This document shows positions 11,393 through 23,385 of a stretch of 60,000 nt of DNA, piece by piece. The translations under genes were made by a program, and so were the position numbers. A model generated the notes under the pieces. The model was not told where the DNA came from and ran no database searches. It worked only from the letters and a program-made list of their open reading frames with translations. Positions within the stretch are counted from its first letter, which is position 1. Every line of letters starts with the position of its first letter. The stretch lies in contig OX485804.1 of the NCBI GenBank assembly GCA_950295325.1, positions 8,186,001-8,246,000 of the forward strand. Direction: 5' to 3'. The stretch is from Polytrichum commune (taxonomy: Eukaryota > Streptophyta > Polytrichopsida > Polytrichales > Polytrichaceae).

Positions 11393-14300
11393 TTGTTCTT
11401 CCCCTTTAATATGCCACGTTTGGTCACACAAGAAAGTGTCGTATTATGCGAATGTCATATTCTGCATAATATGACTCTTGGCCTCAAATGTTGTATTATT
11501 GAGGATTTCCAAGAAAAGTGACTTATTTCAATGTAAAATGTCATTATGTATACACAATGAAGATAGTACATACGTAACAAATTTTATTGAAAAAACATGC
11601 TCACAATGTCATACAACATGGAGTTGTAAACAAATAGTCTTATAATGATGTCTTCTGCATATCACACACTTTGAAAGTAAGAATTTATGATCTTCTGATG
11701 ATGTTTGTCGATGTTGGAAATTGACATCTTGCTCAATTAATCTATAAAAGATCGCATGTTCATCACATCTACAACTGAAAATTATGGATGATGCTCCACT
11801 GCAAAATTTTGATAATAATTGGGCATACTCATGGGCTTGAGGAAGCTTGACTATTGGTGTTGGCCAGTCATCCACACCATTCCCATTCATTGGCCCTTTT
11901 TTCAAATCTCAACCCAAATAATTTTTTTAACCCCATGTCAAATCCACCAGCTCAGCCAAGTTGTGCTCTGCATCAACAATTTTTGTTTTTGCCAATTGCA
12001 CATATTCTTCAATAGGAAATTATTCACTTCCAAGATTCAAAGAGGAGGTGAGACTTGCCAATTCATTTGTTGTTTCTTTCATTCTCAATTTTGCACATTC
12101 ACCATCCATATCAAAACCGGCACTCCAATCTACATGTAAAATCCCCGGGGGGTGCACTCCATTGTCAAGTTGAACACCACATGTGAACAAAAAAAATCTA
12201 CTTTTTCTAAGTTGCATCAACAAAATGGGTCAAACTTTTATCGAAATTTTTTTATGAGTACATATACATGATATCTATTACATAGCAATAATTGATAACC
12301 AAATTTGATAATTTGTTTTTTCTAGAAAACATACCGTTTCTAACTAGAATGACGCATAATTGAACTAAAAAAATTACTAGAAAAATGGAGATGACTAAAA
12401 ATTTCAAAAAATATATACAAAAGGTATTATCAATGGATATGTATATATAGAAAAAACATCATAATTTTTAAAATGATCTATGGCATATAATATAGGGGTA
12501 GCAAACTTTGTTCGCACTTGGTTTTCAACTTGACAATGGAGTGACCTCCCCGTGGTAAAATCTTGGACATCCTCTAGTTGTTTCGTATAATTTGGGGATT
12601 CATCCCTCTGCACACTTAAGAGCATCACATACTAGCTTGGTGAGTATTAGAATGATCATACTGAGAGAGAACCCACTCCAAAGCTTCTTTTTACTTTGAA
12701 CTTTAATGTAGCAATTCCCTAATCCAAGGGTTGTACTACATTTGTAACGTTAGGTGATAAGAAAACAATAATAACATTGCTCAATTGGAAGGTTGAAAAA
12801 TCAAACGGTTCACCCCTACCAACATGCTTTAACGGAGCAACATGATTGTCCATAATTAGAAGTACCTTCCACTTTGGGATTTAAAATGTACGTTGACACT
12901 CATCTTTCAATTGTCAAAGATATATGATGTCATCCGTGCCATCTAGTTTGCAAACCACCACAAATAATTCGTTGGCAACCACCTTCCAAAGTATCTCAGG
13001 CATAGAGATTTGTAAATAATCAAAGGTTTCAACTTGTCACTGCCTGTTGTGAGCGCGAGAGTGAGACGGTCCTTCTGAATGTTGCACCCACAAAATTTTC
13101 CTTGTGCTTAGTTTTAGTTTTAGTTTTTGTTGGGCATAATAAAATGAGCCAATTTCATCCATGTTATAAACATCTTGTGATGCCATAACCAACGCGGAGG
13201 AGGTCATTGCTTATCGAATTGTGTGCAAGTTGTTTTGTGTGCAAATGTGGTCACCAACACCATGTTGTAAAGCATCCGCCACTCAAGACTACTGTCACCT
13301 CCAGAGCCAAGAAATTGTAGAACGGCACGGGCAAATTTAGGATTAGAAGTTGGCAAGGATTGAAATTCCCGATCTAAAGAGACGTGAGCTTCCAATGTGA
13401 GGACGGATTCCTAATCAAGAAGAGAAATCAACAACTTCACAATTCTAGTTTATAGATCTAGCAATCACTAAACCCTCCAACCTCCACCCAAACCCAAAGA
13501 CTCAACAGTGTAAGGTTTGTTGGAAACAAAGGCCTTTAAACAATGAACTTGAGTTTACTTGAAATAAAGCCATTAACGACTATTCCACGTACTTCCCCAA
13601 TCCCAAGGCAGATCCTCACCGTGAGGCCCACCACATACACACATTAATTACCTCCAATGGTCGGGGAAAACTGACGGCTAGTTCATTATCAGCCAATGGA
13701 TTTCCCCTCATGGCCGGTCCAAATTTCCAACCATCGGATGGCAATCCGACTGTAATTTCAATCCTCCGGCAATTAGCCGATGGACCATAAAATGTCCCGG
13801 AAATGTAGCCGATTCTTCTTGTGAGTTACTGGATTTCAGCCGAAAGCATCCATAGCGCTATTTGTCTGGGGCATCTGATGATGCACTTGCGGAAGTACCC
13901 TAAACCTTAAACTATCTGAATTATGCAACCTTTTCATGACCAAATCCAATTACTTCTATGAAGAATCGGGGGACCCTTGGCCTTCAAGCGGTGAAGGCAT
14001 TGCTAGGTTCAATTCTTGTCAAGGACATTAACTCTTCAAATTTAAAGTTTTAAACATGCCTTTCTTTTCACTTATTCAAGATTTTGTACTAAGAAATGAT
14101 TTCTAATAACTTTTCATACATTTTTGAAACAATTAGTGCCGATATGAATCCCATTTAATCGGATATCGACCAATGAAAATATGAAAATACAGGCAATTGG
14201 CCGATTGATTTCACAAAAGACCGGCTCTTGCCGATGTAAATTGGGAAAAATCCGACCCTTCATAGCAACTACCGGCAAGTAGCCACTAAGGCTTCAAAAA

Positions 14301-14457
14301 CTTCCCGAACTATGATCACCTCTATTATATGACAAATCGGGCCTAAAACGATGTCATAGCACAAGCCGCCATGGTCGTATTATCGAGGCTGAAAATCAAC
14401 ACTAGGAAGTTTGGTCGACGTGGTATTATTGAGTGTCGTATTATCGAGGGTAGACTG
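11393..14457 (-). mobile_element. pogo/Tigger-like element, long degenerate copy
   Basis: The left end is diverged (CCCCTTTAATATG). The right end TTATCGAGGGTAGACTG is followed by TA. The interior carries, on the minus strand, a decayed DDE transposase and the same subterminal repeats as the other copies. At about 3.06 kb it is the only copy with the catalytic region. The 13540-14340 part has no recognisable coding similarity and contains many CCGAT-type words. Confidence 0.75.
11609..13400 (-). pseudogene. degenerate pogo/Tigger-like DDE transposase
   Basis: Read on the minus strand, family hallmarks appear in the expected order. VYNMDEIGSF has the first catalytic Asp at 13157-13159. VLLIMDNHVAP has the second at 12848-12850. 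FLSPNVTNVVQPLD has the third at 12722-12724, followed by a TAG stop (12719-12721) where functional relatives have Gln, then GIATLKFKVKRSF. There are 41 residues between the second and third Asp, in frame. The C-terminal part around 11650-11905 aligns with the tail of the 33674-34096 frame (PIVKL...AQLL, then FQHRQT). Transposases of this class cut and paste their element at TA targets in the nucleus. Stops and frame changes make this copy inactive. Confidence 0.85.
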
Positions 14458-14465
14458 TATTTCAA

Positions 14466-14745
14466 GGATCTGTCTAAAAACCCCCATCGAGCGTGGCTCG
14501 GAGGCCAGGTTTGGGAGGGGGTGGCAGGGTTGGGATAAAACATGCCCCTTATTTTTTTAATTGGGTGGGGCCTTACTTGATCTCATAGGGGGCTTCCTAG
14601 AGTAATTTGGGGCCACGGGACCCAAATTTAGCAACAAAAAAACCAAAAAAAGTCCCCAAGGGGCCAAAACGGGGAGGGCCAGAAAAATGAACCCCACCGA
14701 ACCTGGCCTCCGAGCCACGCTCGATGGGAGTATTTAGACCCACCC
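14466..14745. mobile_element. Mutator-type MITE with perfect 9-bp target duplication
   Basis: Long inverted ends share GTCTAAA-AC and then CCCATCGAGCGTGGCTCGG and GAGGCCAGGTT (about 40 bp, a few mismatches near the outer end). The 280-bp element is flanked by GTATTTCAA at 14457-14465 and again at 14746-14754. A 9-bp duplication with long inverted ends is the known signature of Mutator-like elements. It lies directly against the end of the long pogo copy. Confidence 0.88.
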
Positions 14746-15092
14746 GTATTTCAATCCGATCGTTTCCTCCTCGATGCTTGCTCTCGATCGAAGTCAAAAA
14801 GATGCTGAACAATCTCGTGTCAGATCCACTGCCTGGAGTGAAGTTCATTTGGACAACAGACTCGATTAAATAGAACACGTACAAATATCATATCATATGC
14901 ACATGAGCATCCCGTATTGACTCTGGTTTAAGTTAAGTGATGAGGAGTTTTGCATTTCAAAATTTCAGGTGTTGGTGCAGTGGTGGAAACTTAAAAGTGG
15001 TGATAGTCAGACCAAGTCAAATTTTTGTGCACCAGCCACTAGGCCTAAGTTTGGGCAGTCCTCGCAGTAGGGATACTACTTAAACTATGTAA

Positions 15093-15591
15093 GGGCCACT
15101 TGACACACGAGCCGAGAGCCGAGACCATGGAATTGTGTGAGCCCACAAGAAAAGTGTCCAAAGGCCGTCCTCAACACACCTCCAAGCTCATGTAGTAGTG
15201 TGGTCACGGGCCCCCAAGTGTAGTGTGAAGCCGTATGTGACTGGGTCTTCAATCAAATGCTATTTCAATGAGTTTCTAGTCACGCGGGGTCTTCATATAT
15301 ATGATAGATTAGAAGAAATCGACGGTTGTGAGCGTTCGGAGTGCCATGGTCTCCTGGCTTTGTGATAAGCTTTACCTCCAAGAGGTGGTTTTTGAAAATG
15401 GTCCAAGTGACCATGAAACATGATTCATTCGATGCCATGTAGGAGTTTGTGTAAACTTTACATCCATCTTGCATCTATTTGTTTGTTGGTCCCTCGAGCG
15501 TAGTGTGAAGCGAACTTGGACTGGCTCCGCCTTTTCCACCAATGAGAGTGATTGAAGAGTAATGGTCACGGGCTCGCAGTCTCGTGTGTGA
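15093..15591. mobile_element. MITE, GGGCCACTTCACACA family, copy 2
   Basis: The left end GGGCCACTTGACACACGAG is preceded by TAA. Interior homology to copy 1 runs through to the right end, where the last GGCCC is lost (GTGTGTGAAGT then 'aataaag'). About 500 bp, non-coding. Confidence 0.75.
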
Positions 15592-17109
15592 AGTAATAAA
15601 GTGTCTCTCAGGACCTGGATTCTAATGTAAAGTCTTTGGATCCAAGCAAAGTTGAGATTTGCACCCCCTCACAAACCCAAAACGTCCGAAATCACATTCT
15701 CAAATGTATACATGATGCACATTTGACATGTATTCGACGGGTGTAAATCTCAACACTGGGTCGCGGGAACCCAATAAAAATTTAAAAGAAAACCACAAGC
15801 AAACAAACAACATGGTTGTCATTTTGGGGTTTTGTTGGTCTTGGACCATGAATTGCAAGGAGAATGAACCGTTCCATACAAGCATGCCTCTCACTCAACC
15901 AACAAAAACACTATGACCTCGTATGTACCTTGTAAATTAATTCTCAATGTTTATACACACACATGTCACACAACACAATGTTCATTATAGATCCAATATA
16001 AAAGCATAAATAAAGCAGAGAATGGGTATGTTTGGAATAAGCTTGAGAGTGTGCTTGAGGGTAATTTCTTTGAACCAATAAGAAGTGGTATTTGAATGAT
16101 TTGGAGTTGTTTCATTGGTACTTCAAATAAAAAGGTCTATAATAACCTTTAGAATGGAGTGCAAGAGATGTTTTCAACCAATGGGTAATGATGCTTGAAG
16201 GGTTGTGGATTGCAAACTAGCCCTAGTCAAAGTAAAAACATTTGGACCTCCAAAGTGACTCTTCCCATTCATTTGGTGGCCCATGCACCCTTGCCTTCCC
16301 TATCCCTATCCCTTCCCCTTGCAACCTTGCGCCTTTGCAAACACCTTTCTATAATAACCCTAGATGCAATTGGAGTTCATGACTAATTCTCTTCCAATAC
16401 TTATCACATAACCCATTGTTATGTATTATGCTTATAAGCCATTATACACTTATTCTCCTGATCATTATTGATCCATTGCATGAAGTTACATCTCTTTGTA
16501 CCTAGCCTCATCATGGTATAGTGTCTCTAGTAAATTGTTACAATTCCTCAAAAACTTGATTGAAGTACCACAAACATAAGTTGACATGATTGAAAAAACA
16601 TAAAGAGGTAAACAATGCAAAATAAAAGTGGAGGCAACACTAATGTATGTTGACTTCAATTTGATAGGTTGATTCTTATCTCACATCTTCCTTAAAATAC
16701 CACACCATGCTTTTTGGTTCGGCATTCTTACAGTCACAATGTAATTGTTGTGTGGGATTTTAAAGGGTCCCAATTAATGAGATAATGAGTCCAATTCCTT
16801 CTAAGAAGCACTCATGTTTTTGTCAAACCAAAGGGTTTGGCATGATGATATTGTAAGACAAGTTTCTCTAACTTTTTGTATTCCACAAAAATGAGGTTTA
16901 TGCACATGTTGTGTGTACTTTGTTTTAGTGTTGATTTGGCATTAATTTTGGCTTCAATGCCTTTTAGTTAAACTAGTGGGCACATTTGAGACAAGCAAAC
17001 CACGAACGTACAAGAGTTACATTTTTAACGTGGATGGATAAGAGGTACAGTCATATGCAACAATTCCCTCTTGCCTTCCATTGCATAGTGAACCTACCTA
17101 CTAAAGTAC
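15592..17109. other. intergenic, no gene recognised
   Basis: No coding frame or RNA gene recognised. A single GAGCGTAC-family MITE end (GGATGGATAAGAGGTACAG...) is present near 17030-17075. Confidence 0.45.
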
Positions 17110-17413
17110 ATCAAGGCTAGATCATCGTGTTGTTTAGGTAAACTCATCCACTAGGAAGGTGAAATGCAAATAGACATTGTACTTATTACTATTATGATTG
17201 GTAGTAGTAGTATTATTAGTTACAGCCAAGCCGACTTCAAATAAAGAAGTAAAAAACCCAGAATGAAGGTAGTTGGCATGCCCAAAACCAGCACATTACC
17301 TAATAACAACGCCTAATACAAAACCAACACTATGTACCGAGGTTGTGTGTTTGAAGCCCCCAATGTACAATTGTAGTACATGATGTCGGTTTGAGGTTGT
17401 GTGCTGGTAATAG

Positions 17414-17450
<37 letters not shown>

Positions 17451-17600
17451 CCTTAGTCTAGTTGGACCTCATTGGACCCAATTGGCATGGATTTCCCCCC
17501 AACTACATAGTAGGGAGTTTGCTTTTTCCTAGAGCCCCTCCATCCACAATGGATGAGTTTACCTAGATGCCACAAAGCCCAAGCCATTCATCAATCTAAT
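17110..17600. mobile_element. putative inverted-repeat element, GTAAACTCATCCA ends
   Basis: GGTAAACTCATCCACTAGGAA near 17137 faces ATGGATGAGTTTACC near 17550. A second element with related facing ends lies at about 47540-47775, and a lone end near 45380-45430. Precise boundaries and class are not clear. A CA microsatellite is inside. Confidence 0.45.
17416..17446. repeat. (CA)n microsatellite
   Basis: About fifteen CA units. Confidence 0.95.
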
Positions 17601-18082
17601 TAACTTAGGTTTCTTGGTATCTCAGTAAATCGATCCATTGCGGGTGAAGCGGTTCTAGTAAGAGAATAAACAAATAAAAACCTCCCTTTAGGTTGAGAGC
17701 CAGTTTGTTTCAAATAGGTCCCTCTAAACTAATTATGTGTCTGTGATGCCATTATTCGAGAACCATAATGTGGAACTATGAAAAATTAAGGGTATAAATT
17801 AGTTCATCGTGTTTTCACCTTCGCAATGGATGAGAGAATCTTCACCATAGATACACCCAACACGATTCTAGTATTGGTTTTTTTAAGGAAAAATGAGTCG
17901 GGATAAAATGTTTGTCTCACTATTTCTATGCAAAATGTGCATCGCCCAAAACTTACGGCACGGAGGAGGGGTCTCAAGAGCCCTTTGACCCACCAAATGT
18001 TGATGGTAGAGACATGCTCGATGAACTCCAACAACATTCCCTAGACACCAAAAAACTTGGGCGAAGCTCTAGCCAACCAAAC
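17601..18082. other. intergenic, no gene recognised
   Basis: Nothing supported. Short open frames have no recognisable motif. Confidence 0.4.
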
Positions 18083-18585
18083 AGAGGGGATTATTGCATA
18101 CGAGCAAACTCCGCATTCATCCAACGAAACACCCTAAATCTTTATGTACATGTCAGAAGCTACACTCAACAGGTCTATTGTTGCAGGTGGAAATCAGCTT
18201 GGAAACGAGTAACGTGGGCCAACTCCCAGTCGTCTTGTCAAGATAAGAAATAACGTGGGTCCAACACCACTTCGAGCCTTCCCCTCAATCTTCCTTGAGA
18301 CTTTCAACCAATACGTTCACATAAAATAAAAAACAGCCCCGGCCCTCACATCAAAAGCAACACAAAACACAACATGTTCACCCACATTAATCTTCACCAC
18401 GAGAACACACGTAGCCTCTTGAAAAAATTGCAGTATATATCAAGACTCCTTAGCCCACTTCTTCTCTTCTCCTGAGGTTTATATGGGAGTATGTTTTTAA
18501 ACATCCACATGTGTTTGTTGTGTGTATTTTAACATGGATGGACGAGAGGTACGCACCTATATATGCAACAATTCCCTCTCAGCTA
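18083..18585. mobile_element. possible long copy of GAGCGTAC MITE family
   Basis: The left side has GGGGATTATTGCATACGAG and ATTCATCCAACGAAAC. The right side near 18530-18585 has ACATGGATGGACGAGAGGTA and TGCAACAATTCCCTCTC. The ends face each other but lie about 500 bp apart, twice the family length, so an internal insertion or two solo ends are both possible. Confidence 0.35.
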
Positions 18586-19367
18586 GCCATAGCAGTCTGG
18601 CTCGTTGGCAAGTACTACTACAGCAACATCGAGAAGAATATTGTTGTCCTATTTTTTTTTCTTCTTCTTCTTCGTTTCTTTTCTTCCTCCACTTCAATGT
18701 GTCCAGAATTTGGCACGTGACATCATCAATGCGTAAGCCTGTAAGCCTTCTCCATCACCTGGAACTTCAGCGACTTCAGAAGCTTGTAAGTTGCGATCTC
18801 CATGTCGCAACCTCCATGGCTCCAGAGCGGGAAGAAATCGTGCACCTCGCTCGCACTGCACGCGCGTTCACTATATATATTCGTTAATTACAGACTTTGG
18901 AAAGTCTCAAAATAAACGCAAATGGTTTAATATCCAATCCAACTTCTTGCTACGAAGACACGTATTTATGCCAAATCGGTTAGTGCCGCGCATGCAAATC
19001 ACTCTATTAAGTCACATTGAATAACATAATTTCTTGTTCTTTATTTGGAAAACTACGTCCTTGAATCGTCTCCAAATCGTGAAAAAGTCTCCGATCGATT
19101 ACCGCCGAATATGGCGATGGCAGGTGAAGTTGCGGTGGTCACGTGGGAGGTGTGAATCCGATCTACTAACTTGGAAGCCATGGCAGAGGCCAGGGTGACT
19201 TACACTGATGATTCGAGCATCTGGAGGTGGAAGCAAATGGCACCTGCGGAGCCTGGTACTCAATATCGAGGCCAGTGTCTGTGCAGATTCGGGGGCATAA
19301 TCGCTCAAGATCCGAGCGTCTCCAGCTCCAGCTCCAGCCGGTTGCTTTGAGGTATATTCCATGGATC
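18586..19367. other. intergenic, no gene recognised
   Basis: Contains T/C-rich tracts at 18650-18695. Overlapping open frames on both strands between 19100 and 19640 largely fall within the adjacent MITE copy and are not considered genes. Confidence 0.4.
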
Positions 19368-20136
19368 GAGAGCCGTGACCGTGAAATTGTGAGAGCCCAA
19401 AAGAAAAGAAAGCGTCGGAAGGCCGGTCCCAACACACCTCCAACGTCACGGAGCCTCGAGTATGGTGTGAAGTCGTGGTATGTGACCGGGCCCTCAACCA
19501 AATGCGATTCCGATGAGTTTCTTCTATTCACGCGGGCCCTCACGCTGTTAAACTGGATACAACCAACGGTTGTGAGTGTTCGGAGTGCCATGGTGTCCCG
19601 GTTTCGGGTGAGGGCCCACGACCTCCAAGAGGTGGTTTAAGGTAGGGGTGGCAATTTCCGTCCAAATTTCAGATGTGCCTAGTTGGGATGCTGAAACTAT
19701 TTTTTTTATAAATTTTGAGCACCCCGCAAAGCTGGTGCAAGAGCAACTATGAAAAAATCAAAATTTTCCAGCATGCTTATGATTTCCTACAAATTTTTAA
19801 AGGAAACCTTGTAGAGTGACCAACACTCGCACATAGGGTACGTGGTATATCCACAAGGTGGATTTCTAAAACCGACCGCTGGCGGCCGATGAAATGTTGG
19901 CAGCGCTGTGAACGGTAAAAGCACCTTGATAGGTGCTTCCGACATAGGGGTCGACTTTAGGACCCGCACGGAAATTGCCACCCCTACCTTATGAAACGAG
20001 TCCAAGTGACCGAGAAACATGGTCCATTCGATGCCGTGGAGGCCTCCGCGCAGACCGGGGGCCGCCGTTTCCACCAATGAGAGTGCTTGAAGTGTGTTGG
20101 GTCACGGGCTCTCAGTCTCATATGTGAAAGTGGCCC
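19368..20136. mobile_element. MITE, GGGCCACTTCACACA family, copy 3, interrupted
   Basis: Homologous to copies 1 and 2 from GAGAGCCGTGACCGTG onward. The right end GTGAAAGTGGCCC is followed by TTA. The left inverted end is missing. It is split by a separate 350-bp inverted-repeat element at 19640-19989. This copy is more GC-rich than the other two, which explains the long spurious open frames across it. Confidence 0.75.
19640..19989. mobile_element. nested MITE with 22-bp perfect inverted ends
   Basis: Ends AGGTAGGGGTGGCAATTTCC and its exact complement are flanked by TA on both sides (19638-19639 and 19990-19991). It interrupts the host MITE between the GAGGTGGTTT and GTCCAAGTGACC phrases that are contiguous in copies 1 and 2. 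The 350-bp interior has no coding capacity. The TA flank would fit a Tc1/mariner-type target, but the GGGGTGGCA ending also resembles hAT ends, so the class is left open. Confidence 0.85.
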
Positions 20137-20149
20137 TTACATGGTGTGA

Positions 20150-20290
20150 TTCTTTCAAAGTCCTCTTCATTTGTTCGAGGTATAGTCCACGGATTCCTTT
20201 AGAACAATGTGTAATCTTCCTGCGATCTAGCTAGACCTTCAACCGGACGTCTCTCAAACTCCACCGGTTCAATCTGTAACTAAAGCACTT
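20150..20290. repeat. solo diverged unit of the AACCGGTT repeat
   Basis: Phrases GAGGTATAGTCCACGGATTCC, CTTCAACCGG and CTCAAACTCCACCGGTTCA occur in the same order as in the arrays at 45690-46160 and 48835-49995. This is a single eroded unit. Confidence 0.6.
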
Positions 20291-20463
20291 CATCAACGAG
20301 TCTTAAATCATACAAGTAGACGGAGTGCGATAGATCAAGATGTATGAGATCTTGGGCCTTCAGTCTCTAAGAAGCACCCAGACCACATCAAGAGATCGGT
20401 GGCGACAAAACCAACAAGAATTAATCCACACGACATGTGCGAGAAAAACCAACACCCCCTCCC

Positions 20464-20642
20464 GGTATTTAGTGCCACGTACTACTAGTTGCAGTTACAC
20501 AATGCCACAATAACTTCGCACTTTGATTAGAGGTTGAATTAATGGTGGTTGTTCGAACATCGTAGAGCATAAATGTTGTTGCTTGGTAAAATAGACCATT
20601 TCTCAGTAAACATTGAGTAGCTCCAAGTAGTACACTAAATGG
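20464..20642. mobile_element. MITE, TTTAGTGCCAC family
   Basis: The left end GGTATTTAGTGCCACGTACT and the right inverted end CCAAGTAGTACACTAAATGG delimit 179 bp. Related to 6669-6849 and 28667-28888. Confidence 0.65.
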
Positions 20643-20989
20643 AATATACAATGTTTGATTATATTTAGTGTTGTTACCACCCTACCCTGCTCAATACTGT
20701 TTTTCAATTTTCTGGACAACTAGTGTTAGACATAAATGTGCCGCTACCTTCCCTACTGCCACCTCTTTTATTATATCCTATTTTTCTTCTTCTCATATCT
20801 TTACTAACACTAAATTCAAGCATGTAACTTCCACATATTACCATAGTTGATATTTAGTGTTTGAGTTTACATTTGATGTTACTTACATACATAGGGTTAT
20901 TGATATTTAGTGCATGCATTTGTATGTAGTGTATCAAACACTAAATATCCTATTTAGTGTAGTGAGTAACATTAAGTACGGCAATTTAC
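20643..20989. other. intergenic, MITE-like fragments
   Basis: No gene. The words ATATTTAGTG and CACTAAATAT occur several times at 20850-20965 in both orientations, probably remnants of the same MITE family. Confidence 0.4.
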
Positions 20990-21498
20990 GGTATTGATTG
21001 CCACCTACATTATTTGCAAAGGGCCTAAACTAGATGCCTAGAGGTCTCAGAGTGTCATGTCTGCTACTTGCTGAAATGACACTATTCGTCAAAATACATA
21101 ACATTTTCGAGCGAGAATTTATTTGCATTATGACATTAGGCGTAGCACATTGGGATGCTTGGGATGATAGTTTTGTGGTTTCGTACGCAAGGGGAAGATA
21201 TTGTCGAGCATAGGGTTATGTGTTTGCATTTTAGTATGCAAGTGGAGGATATTTTTGAGCATGCTAATGCCAAGTGTCATTTGCGTACACTTTAAGCCAG
21301 CTTGTAGACCATTTTGTAACATAGGCATACACCTCATAACACTATTGAACATACTCATTCCGAGATATTAGTAAGCACAATCAAACGGCAAAGTGTCATG
21401 AGGTGACACTAATGGTGAAATTGTTCATCATTAGGGTAACCTAGGATGTGCCTCAAAATATGGTGAGTGACATTATTACCCATGTGACACTAAGTACC
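20990..21498 (-). mobile_element. TTAGTGTCAC-ended element, copy B
   Basis: Inverted relative to copy A over its whole length. Begins GGTATTGATTGCCACCTACA and ends CATGTGACACTAAGTACC. Uninterrupted, about 509 bp, so a useful reference copy for the family. Confidence 0.75.
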
Positions 21499-22687
21499 AT
21501 GAACAATGTAGAGGTTTTCATGTGACATATTTTGGTTCAAGTAACTTGCATGTGAACACGTGCATGTCATAGTGGGCATCCATGGCATTATTCATGTAGA
21601 CATGTTTTATCCGATCACTAGCCTCGAATTCAATATTATTCACTTCTAGTATCATTTTGGGAAGTGATGTGACAGCTAGGGGATGCAATAGCCAAAGTCA
21701 ATGCTCAACACTTGCTCAATACTAACCACTTAAGACACATCTATATATAACTATTTAACAAAAATCATAGATGTACTCTTTGAAAATTCATCATAGATTG
21801 ACATTTAGTCATCTTAATATGATTCTTATGGCATGGAATTTGTACAAAGATTTGTTATTTGAATGGAAAATTTCCTTTATATTTCTTGCACATCGAAAAA
21901 AATCCAGCCCATATGGAAATAACCGTAATAGGCTCATCTACATTAGTGCAAGAGAATACAAGTACCGCCCCACCGAGTCACGAAACAATCTTGTTGTTGA
22001 TGTCCCCAAGTCAAGCATTAAACTAAGGTGTGTGAGCCTTATGTAGTCACTCATCTTATTAAAATGGACACCTATCTTCTGGGTGGTATATCACAAGGCT
22101 TGTAGTTTTACAATGGACACCAAAAAGACACGTGTTACTATGGGATTAGACTATGTGCTCAAAGGATAGACACCACTCTAGGTTTGATAGGCAACACAAA
22201 TGGGAGGGCCAATGTGCTCACGTAAGAGGAAGAGAATCTTCACTTTGACTATATGTAGTTGTAGCATCTCAATTCTATAGCTAAAACTTGAGGTGATGAT
22301 TTGCGTGATTTGCAACTGCAATATGAACAAGACGGTCCCCCAACACGATCCAAAGGCCACAATTTTATGTGGAGTTAAATTTCCCACAACATGGCCACTT
22401 GCTTTATTATGTGAAGTTAAGGCATGCAACCTTATGTGGTTTGGAAAACTACATCTAAGTGGTATATGGCAAGGCTTGTAGTTGAAGGCATACATCGGAA
22501 AAATATGGCTAGGCATGTGCTTAGTATACAATCATCATTCTATATTGAACAATGAACACAAGTGAGAGGGCCTATGTGATCACTAAAAGAGAAAAGAGAA
22601 TCTTTCACTTTGAGGTCTCATAACTTTTGCACTGCAATTCTGATCATGAAATTTGTAATAACAATCTTGGTGATTCACTAATGCTAA
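21499..22687. other. intergenic with dispersed repeat fragments
   Basis: No gene recognised. The 22110-22280 part is similar to 2215-2420 and 40060-40260. Confidence 0.4.
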
Positions 22688-22893
22688 CTACACCTTTTTA
22701 CACCTAATATTGTGGTTTACCATTTGGAATGACATGTTGGTATAATTTTGTACCAAAGTGTATTAGGTTCACCAAGCATAGTATGTTATGTTCCTTGATG
22801 TGCATATTGTCTGTTTATATTATGTAGGTAAAAATGCTACAATAATATGCAACTCCAAATGGTAAACCACATCAATGGGTGTAAAAGGTGTAG
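22688..22893. mobile_element. MITE with ~45-bp inverted ends
   Basis: The left begins CTACACCTTTTTACACC and continues TGTGGTTTACCATTTGGA. The right is its inverted counterpart ending GGTGTAAAAGGTGTAG. Length is 206 bp. Same superfamily of ends (TTACCATTTGGA) as 6669-6849 and 8100-8300. Confidence 0.8.
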
Positions 22894-22994
22894 GTGAGAC
22901 AATTCCCAAGTTGATTCAACTGCCATAATTGTATGTGAAGTTAGAGGTGCCCACAACATGGCCACATACTGCATTGGTTCTTATCAAGGTATGT

Positions 22995-23385
22995 GGTTGT
23001 ATTGTGGGCACTTCCAAGTTCCAACTCCACGAAGAAGTACAAGCATTGAATCGGTTTGGAAACCGTCTCATCCAATTAACAAATATGAATAACGTAGAAT
23101 GTCATTTCAAGTTTCAAAATCTGAGTTGAGACACATAAGTATAGGAGCTTAAAGTGAAGGTTTGTAAATTCCCCTCTTAAGTGATCACATAAGCCCTCAC
23201 AATCATGTCCATTCTTGAACCTAGAATAGTTTATATAGTTTGTGCATAAAGCCCAATCTTATCGTAACACTTATCATTTTGGTGTGTCCGTCCTTAACTG
23301 CAAAGTTTGCCATGTACTACCACTTGGAATATAGGTGCCCAATTAAGAAGAGTGACCACATGATAAGGTCCACGTACCTTAAAAA
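22995..23385 (+). repeat. dispersed repeat starting TTGTGGGCACTTCCAA, copy 1
   Basis: Shares ordered blocks with 59070-59435 (same strand) and 42403-42640 (opposite strand): TGTGGGCACTTCCAA, a TCATCCAATT/TCATCTGGTT block, a GTGATCACA block, and later AATTAAG(A/C)AGAGTGACCACAT. Class unknown, non-coding. Confidence 0.55.

Noticed and set aside
19099-19640. Overlapping open frames of 132-141 codons on both strands.
   Set aside because: They overlap a GC-rich copy of a repeated MITE found elsewhere without open frames, are antisense to each other, and have no domain.
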